Positions 29,955 through 32,549 of a stretch of DNA of 32,549 nucleotides are shown here, piece after piece. The translations under genes were made by a program, and so were the position numbers. Under the pieces are notes generated by a model. That model was given only the letters and a program-made list of their open reading frames with translations, ran no database searches and was not told where the DNA came from. Every line of letters starts with the position of its first letter. Position 1 is the stretch's first letter. Source of the stretch: Oscillospiraceae bacterium (lineage in GTDB: Bacteria; Bacillota; Clostridia; Oscillospirales; Acutalibacteraceae); assembly GCA_015066625.1 (NCBI GenBank), contig SVOC01000012.1, positions 67,213 to 99,761 on the forward strand. The letters are read 5' to 3'.

Positions 29955-32549
29955 TTAAAGCAGACCCTTGATAAGGTTGCCGAGTGCCTTGAAGAGTGCG
30001 ATAAATGATTCGATTGTGAACATACTCTTAGGTGCGAATATGGGATCGAGTCTCATTGTAAGACCGCCTTCTGTTTCAAATGCAATCTTGAAGAGAAGAA
30101 CAACATTGTTTTCGGGATCCTTATTGAGTGATGTGTCGCCTCTCTTGCATACGTAGTTGTTGTTCCAGTAGTAGAGCTTGAAGTTCTTGCCGAGAGCCAT
30201 ATAGATCTTACCGTCTGTACCGTATACTCTGAAGAAGAACTCTGAATGATGCTTCCATTCAGGCTGATAGATAATTGTTGACTTGGCAATTGTTGAGCCT
30301 TCGTCGTTAATACCGGGCTTCCAGTTTTCCTTGTCATAAACATCTGCCCCAGCTTCAACATGGTATGTATTCCAGCTTACTACTTCGTAATTTTCACCGG
30401 GTTTACTGCCATCGGGAATGATACTTCTCATAATAAGTGTACCAACACCCATCTTGATACCGTTTTCAATATCTTCTTTTCTTTCAAGGTCATCGCCGTA
30501 AACAACGGGATTCTGAGTAAGAAGTGATGAAACTGCCATTGTATCCTTCAAGGGAAGAGGATTGCCGTTTTCGTCTGTCTTATTGCTGTTGTAATCAACA
30601 TAAATAAGGATGTTCTGTGCAAAGTATCTTGCGTAAACATCAAGACCGTAAGCAGGCATTTCGTTGATAACACTGTTATCAAGAGGCATGAAGTTCTGAT
30701 ATACATAACCTTCGGGAGTGCTTTCTGTTACGAGAGCAAGATTATCGCCCTGAAGCTGAAGGTTGATTGTTTCTCCTGTCTTATACTTGACAATGATGGG
30801 CTCTGCATACTTTATGTCTTCAACAGGAAGTGACATATCTGCATCGGGAGTTGCATAGAAGAATCTGAGTTCATACTCAAGTGCTTCCCACTGAGCGGTA
30901 ATTGAAAGTGTTTCGCCAACGGCGTACTTTTCAACCATTTCGGTTGTAAGAACATCAGCTATTGCAATGTCTGTTGCATTTGCACCGGTGCCAAGCTTCC
31001 AACCTGTGAACTTGAAGCCGTAGTTGTTCATGAAGGGATTTGCAAGCTCTGAGTTTTCCTTACCGATAACGGGAAGTTCAACTTCCATGCCTTCAAGGTT
31101 TGTGAGTGTGCCGATTGAAGGATCAATAGCCTCGCCAACCTTAACGCCCTTTGAAAGTGTGATGATATCTGAAGATGCATTTTCACGGTTAATAACAAAC
31201 TTGATTGTGTACTCAGTCTCCTGGAAGTCTGCTACATAAACAAGAGTGCGTTCTGAGTTACCGTCAAGAACGATACCGTTCTTTGTGTATTCAACAGCTT
31301 CGCCTGTTGCTTCATCAATCCAACCCTTGAATGAGAAGCCTGCAGGAGCAGTTGTATCTGCATTTGTCTTTGCAAATGTTGAGTAAACGCCTGTTTCACC
31401 GCTGGTTGAAGTCTTTGCTGTTGAAGTTGTTTCTGTGTATTTACCGGTGGGCTCGCCGTTTTCGTAAACGGGAACTTTCCATGTGATTTCGAAGTTAAGC
31501 TCTGTAGCTACATAGAGAACCTTGTCGCCTTCGTAAACAACGTTTGCGGTTGTATCAACATAGGTCTTGAGTGCTTCATCGCTGTAAACATATGCTTTAC
31601 CTGCGGGTGTACGTCCGACCTTAACATTATTGTCAGCTTCAATAGCTGCAAGGACTGCTGTTGATTCTCTGGGAGCAAGGTTTGCGCCACTGTCATTATG
31701 CTTAACTGCTGCAACCTTCCAGCCGCTGCCGTTTGCATAATCTCTGATCATGAAGGTGATTGATGAATCATATTCTGTCCATACTGCGTAGAAGCTCTTG
31801 TCGGCTGCGTATGAGTAGTCAACTGTTTCGCTTGTTGATACAATTTCGTCTGTTTCAGCATCTTTCCAGCCTGCGAACTTGAAGCCTTCGGGAGCTTCGA
31901 TTGAAGCCTTGGTCTTCTTGCCGTATGTAGCATCAATTACAAGTGCTGCCTCTGCATCGTCCTTGTTTGTGAAGAATGATGCCTTATAGGTGTTTGCAGT
32001 CCATACTACAGCTGCATTTGCGCCGTTGATGTTGTCAATTGTAACTGTTTCGGGGTTCCATGTACCTGTAAAACCTTCCTTAGCGGGAACGGGAATTGCT
32101 TCGTTAAGGTTGATTTCGTCATTGAAGTTAGCTGAAAGAACGATGTCGCCGTCTTCATTGAGTGTTGCGCCTTCGGGAAGTGCAGCTTCATCAATTTCGC
32201 CGCCGTTAACATCAAGAACAACCTCGAACTCGTCTGTGTCAAGAACTCTCTTGAATTCAGCATTTCTTACTGCAACATAATCTGTAAGGTCAGCGATTGC
32301 GCCTGTTGCTGTGTTTGCCCAGCCGATCTGACCGTCAACAGCTTCGGGAACTGCAACTGCAGCATCCTTCACATATTCTGCTGCTGAAATTTCTGTGCCG
32401 TCATTCTCAAGGAATGTTACTGTATACTTCTTAACGGGTGTGCCGCCTGCTGCGGGGTTAGCGCCGATTGTGAATTCGTGGGTAAGATCTTCAAAGCTGA
32501 ACTTCTCAATAAGTGAGTAGTTGATGTATGAAGTTCTTGCTGATGTGAT
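29955..32549 (-). CDS. InlB B-repeat surface protein, partial (5' end outside window)
   Basis: The frame is open from the window edge to the stop at 29955, giving 864 residues. The N-terminus is missing. A GTG at 32372 is only an internal Val codon, since 59 further in-frame codons reach the edge. The protein is a chain of about eight diverged units of the Listeria-Bacteroides (InlB B, beta-grasp) type, each near 65-110 residues. Typical pieces are KYTVTFLENDGTEI, GFKFAGWKDAETDE, SFYAVWTEYD, GFSFKGWIDEATGE and LSITAQWEALEYELRF. A last domain (FRVYGTDGKIYMALG) and a hydrophobic/amphipathic tail (FIALFKALGNLIKGLL) end it. No LPxTG anchor is seen. The composition is rich in Asp/Glu and Thr. It is probably a large exported adhesion or surface protein. 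Confidence 0.85.
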   Translation of the reverse strand: MTSARTSYINYSLIEKFSFEDLTHEFTIGANPAAGGTPVKKYTVTFLENDGTEISAAEYVKDAAVAVPEAVDGQIGWANTATGAIADLTDYVAVRNAEFKRVLDTDEFEVVLDVNGGEIDEAALPEGATLNEDGDIVLSANFNDEINLNEAIPVPAKEGFTGTWNPETVTIDNINGANAAVVWTANTYKASFFTNKDDAEAALVIDATYGKKTKASIEAPEGFKFAGWKDAETDEIVSTSETVDYSYAADKSFYAVWTEYDSSITFMIRDYANGSGWKVAAVKHNDSGANLAPRESTAVLAAIEADNNVKVGRTPAGKAYVYSDEALKTYVDTTANVVYEGDKVLYVATELNFEITWKVPVYENGEPTGKYTETTSTAKTSTSGETGVYSTFAKTNADTTAPAGFSFKGWIDEATGEAVEYTKNGIVLDGNSERTLVYVADFQETEYTIKFVINRENASSDIITLSKGVKVGEAIDPSIGTLTNLEGMEVELPVIGKENSELANPFMNNYGFKFTGWKLGTGANATDIAIADVLTTEMVEKYAVGETLSITAQWEALEYELRFFYATPDADMSLPVEDIKYAEPIIVKYKTGETINLQLQGDNLALVTESTPEGYVYQNFMPLDNSVINEMPAYGLDVYARYFAQNILIYVDYNSNKTDENGNPLPLKDTMAVSSLLTQNPVVYGDDLERKEDIENGIKMGVGTLIMRSIIPDGSKPGENYEVVSWNTYHVEAGADVYDKENWKPGINDEGSTIAKSTIIYQPEWKHHSEFFFRVYGTDGKIYMALGKNFKLYYWNNNYVCKRGDTSLNKDPENNVVLLFKIAFETEGGLTMRLDPIFAPKSMFTIESFIALFKALGNLIKGLL

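Noticed and set aside
32372-32374. GTG as the start of the InlB-repeat gene
   Set aside because: The frame is open for 59 more codons to the window edge and reads as a normal repeat unit (KYTVTFLENDGTEI), so the codon is an internal Val.

Overview
The window looks like a chromosomal segment from an anaerobic, gut-type Clostridia (Oscillospirales/Ruminococcaceae-like; the rank is inferred from gene content and style, not from a marker gene). Supporting signs are strong AGGAGG ribosome binding sites, sigma-A promoters with an extended -10, a split transketolase, an Rnf complex of clostridial gene order, a Firmicutes-type LexA, an AbrB with a Cys-pair tail, and large secreted surface proteins. 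No rRNA, tRNA, CRISPR array, transposase, phage or defence gene was found.

Layout. 1-205: tandem hairpin repeats of about 83 bp. 209-4302 (minus): operon of an SCP2-like protein, a class III aminotransferase and the two halves of a split transketolase, interrupted by a small MITE-like repeat. 4451-5140 (minus): MTA/SAH nucleosidase. 5318-12476 (plus): RmuC, a GH3 beta-glucosidase and a large exported protein with two metallophosphoesterase domains. 12631-12783 (plus): a 50-residue Cys/Gly-rich protein that overlaps tail to tail with an iron-type alcohol dehydrogenase (12780-13883, minus). 14033-21018 (plus): a nine-gene operon apbE, NusG-II protein, Gx-type transporter, rnfC-D-G-E-A-B. 21069-21659 (minus): lexA with its own operator. 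21852-22739: an unknown membrane-anchored protein. 22787-25637: a yybP-ykoY (Mn2+) riboswitch with an overlapping terminator, followed by a P-type cation ATPase. 25680-26534 (minus): patatin-like lipase, divergent from an AbrB-type regulator (26739-26981). 27061-27250: second copy of the MITE-like repeat. 27269-29893: a second P-type Ca2+-ATPase-like pump. 29955 to the window end (minus): an InlB-type repeat surface protein whose start lies outside the window.

How the parts fit. The Rnf operon makes a ferredoxin:NAD+ oxidoreductase that couples electron flow to ion transport, and it carries its own flavin transferase (ApbE), which can load the FMN-threonines visible in RnfD and RnfG. The riboswitch suggests the first P-type ATPase exports Mn2+, while the similar second pump lacks this control. 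The transketolase/aminotransferase/SCP2-like operon is the best candidate here for an undescribed pathway. Two exported proteins (12476 end and 29955 end) share a hydrophobic/amphipathic C-terminal tail.
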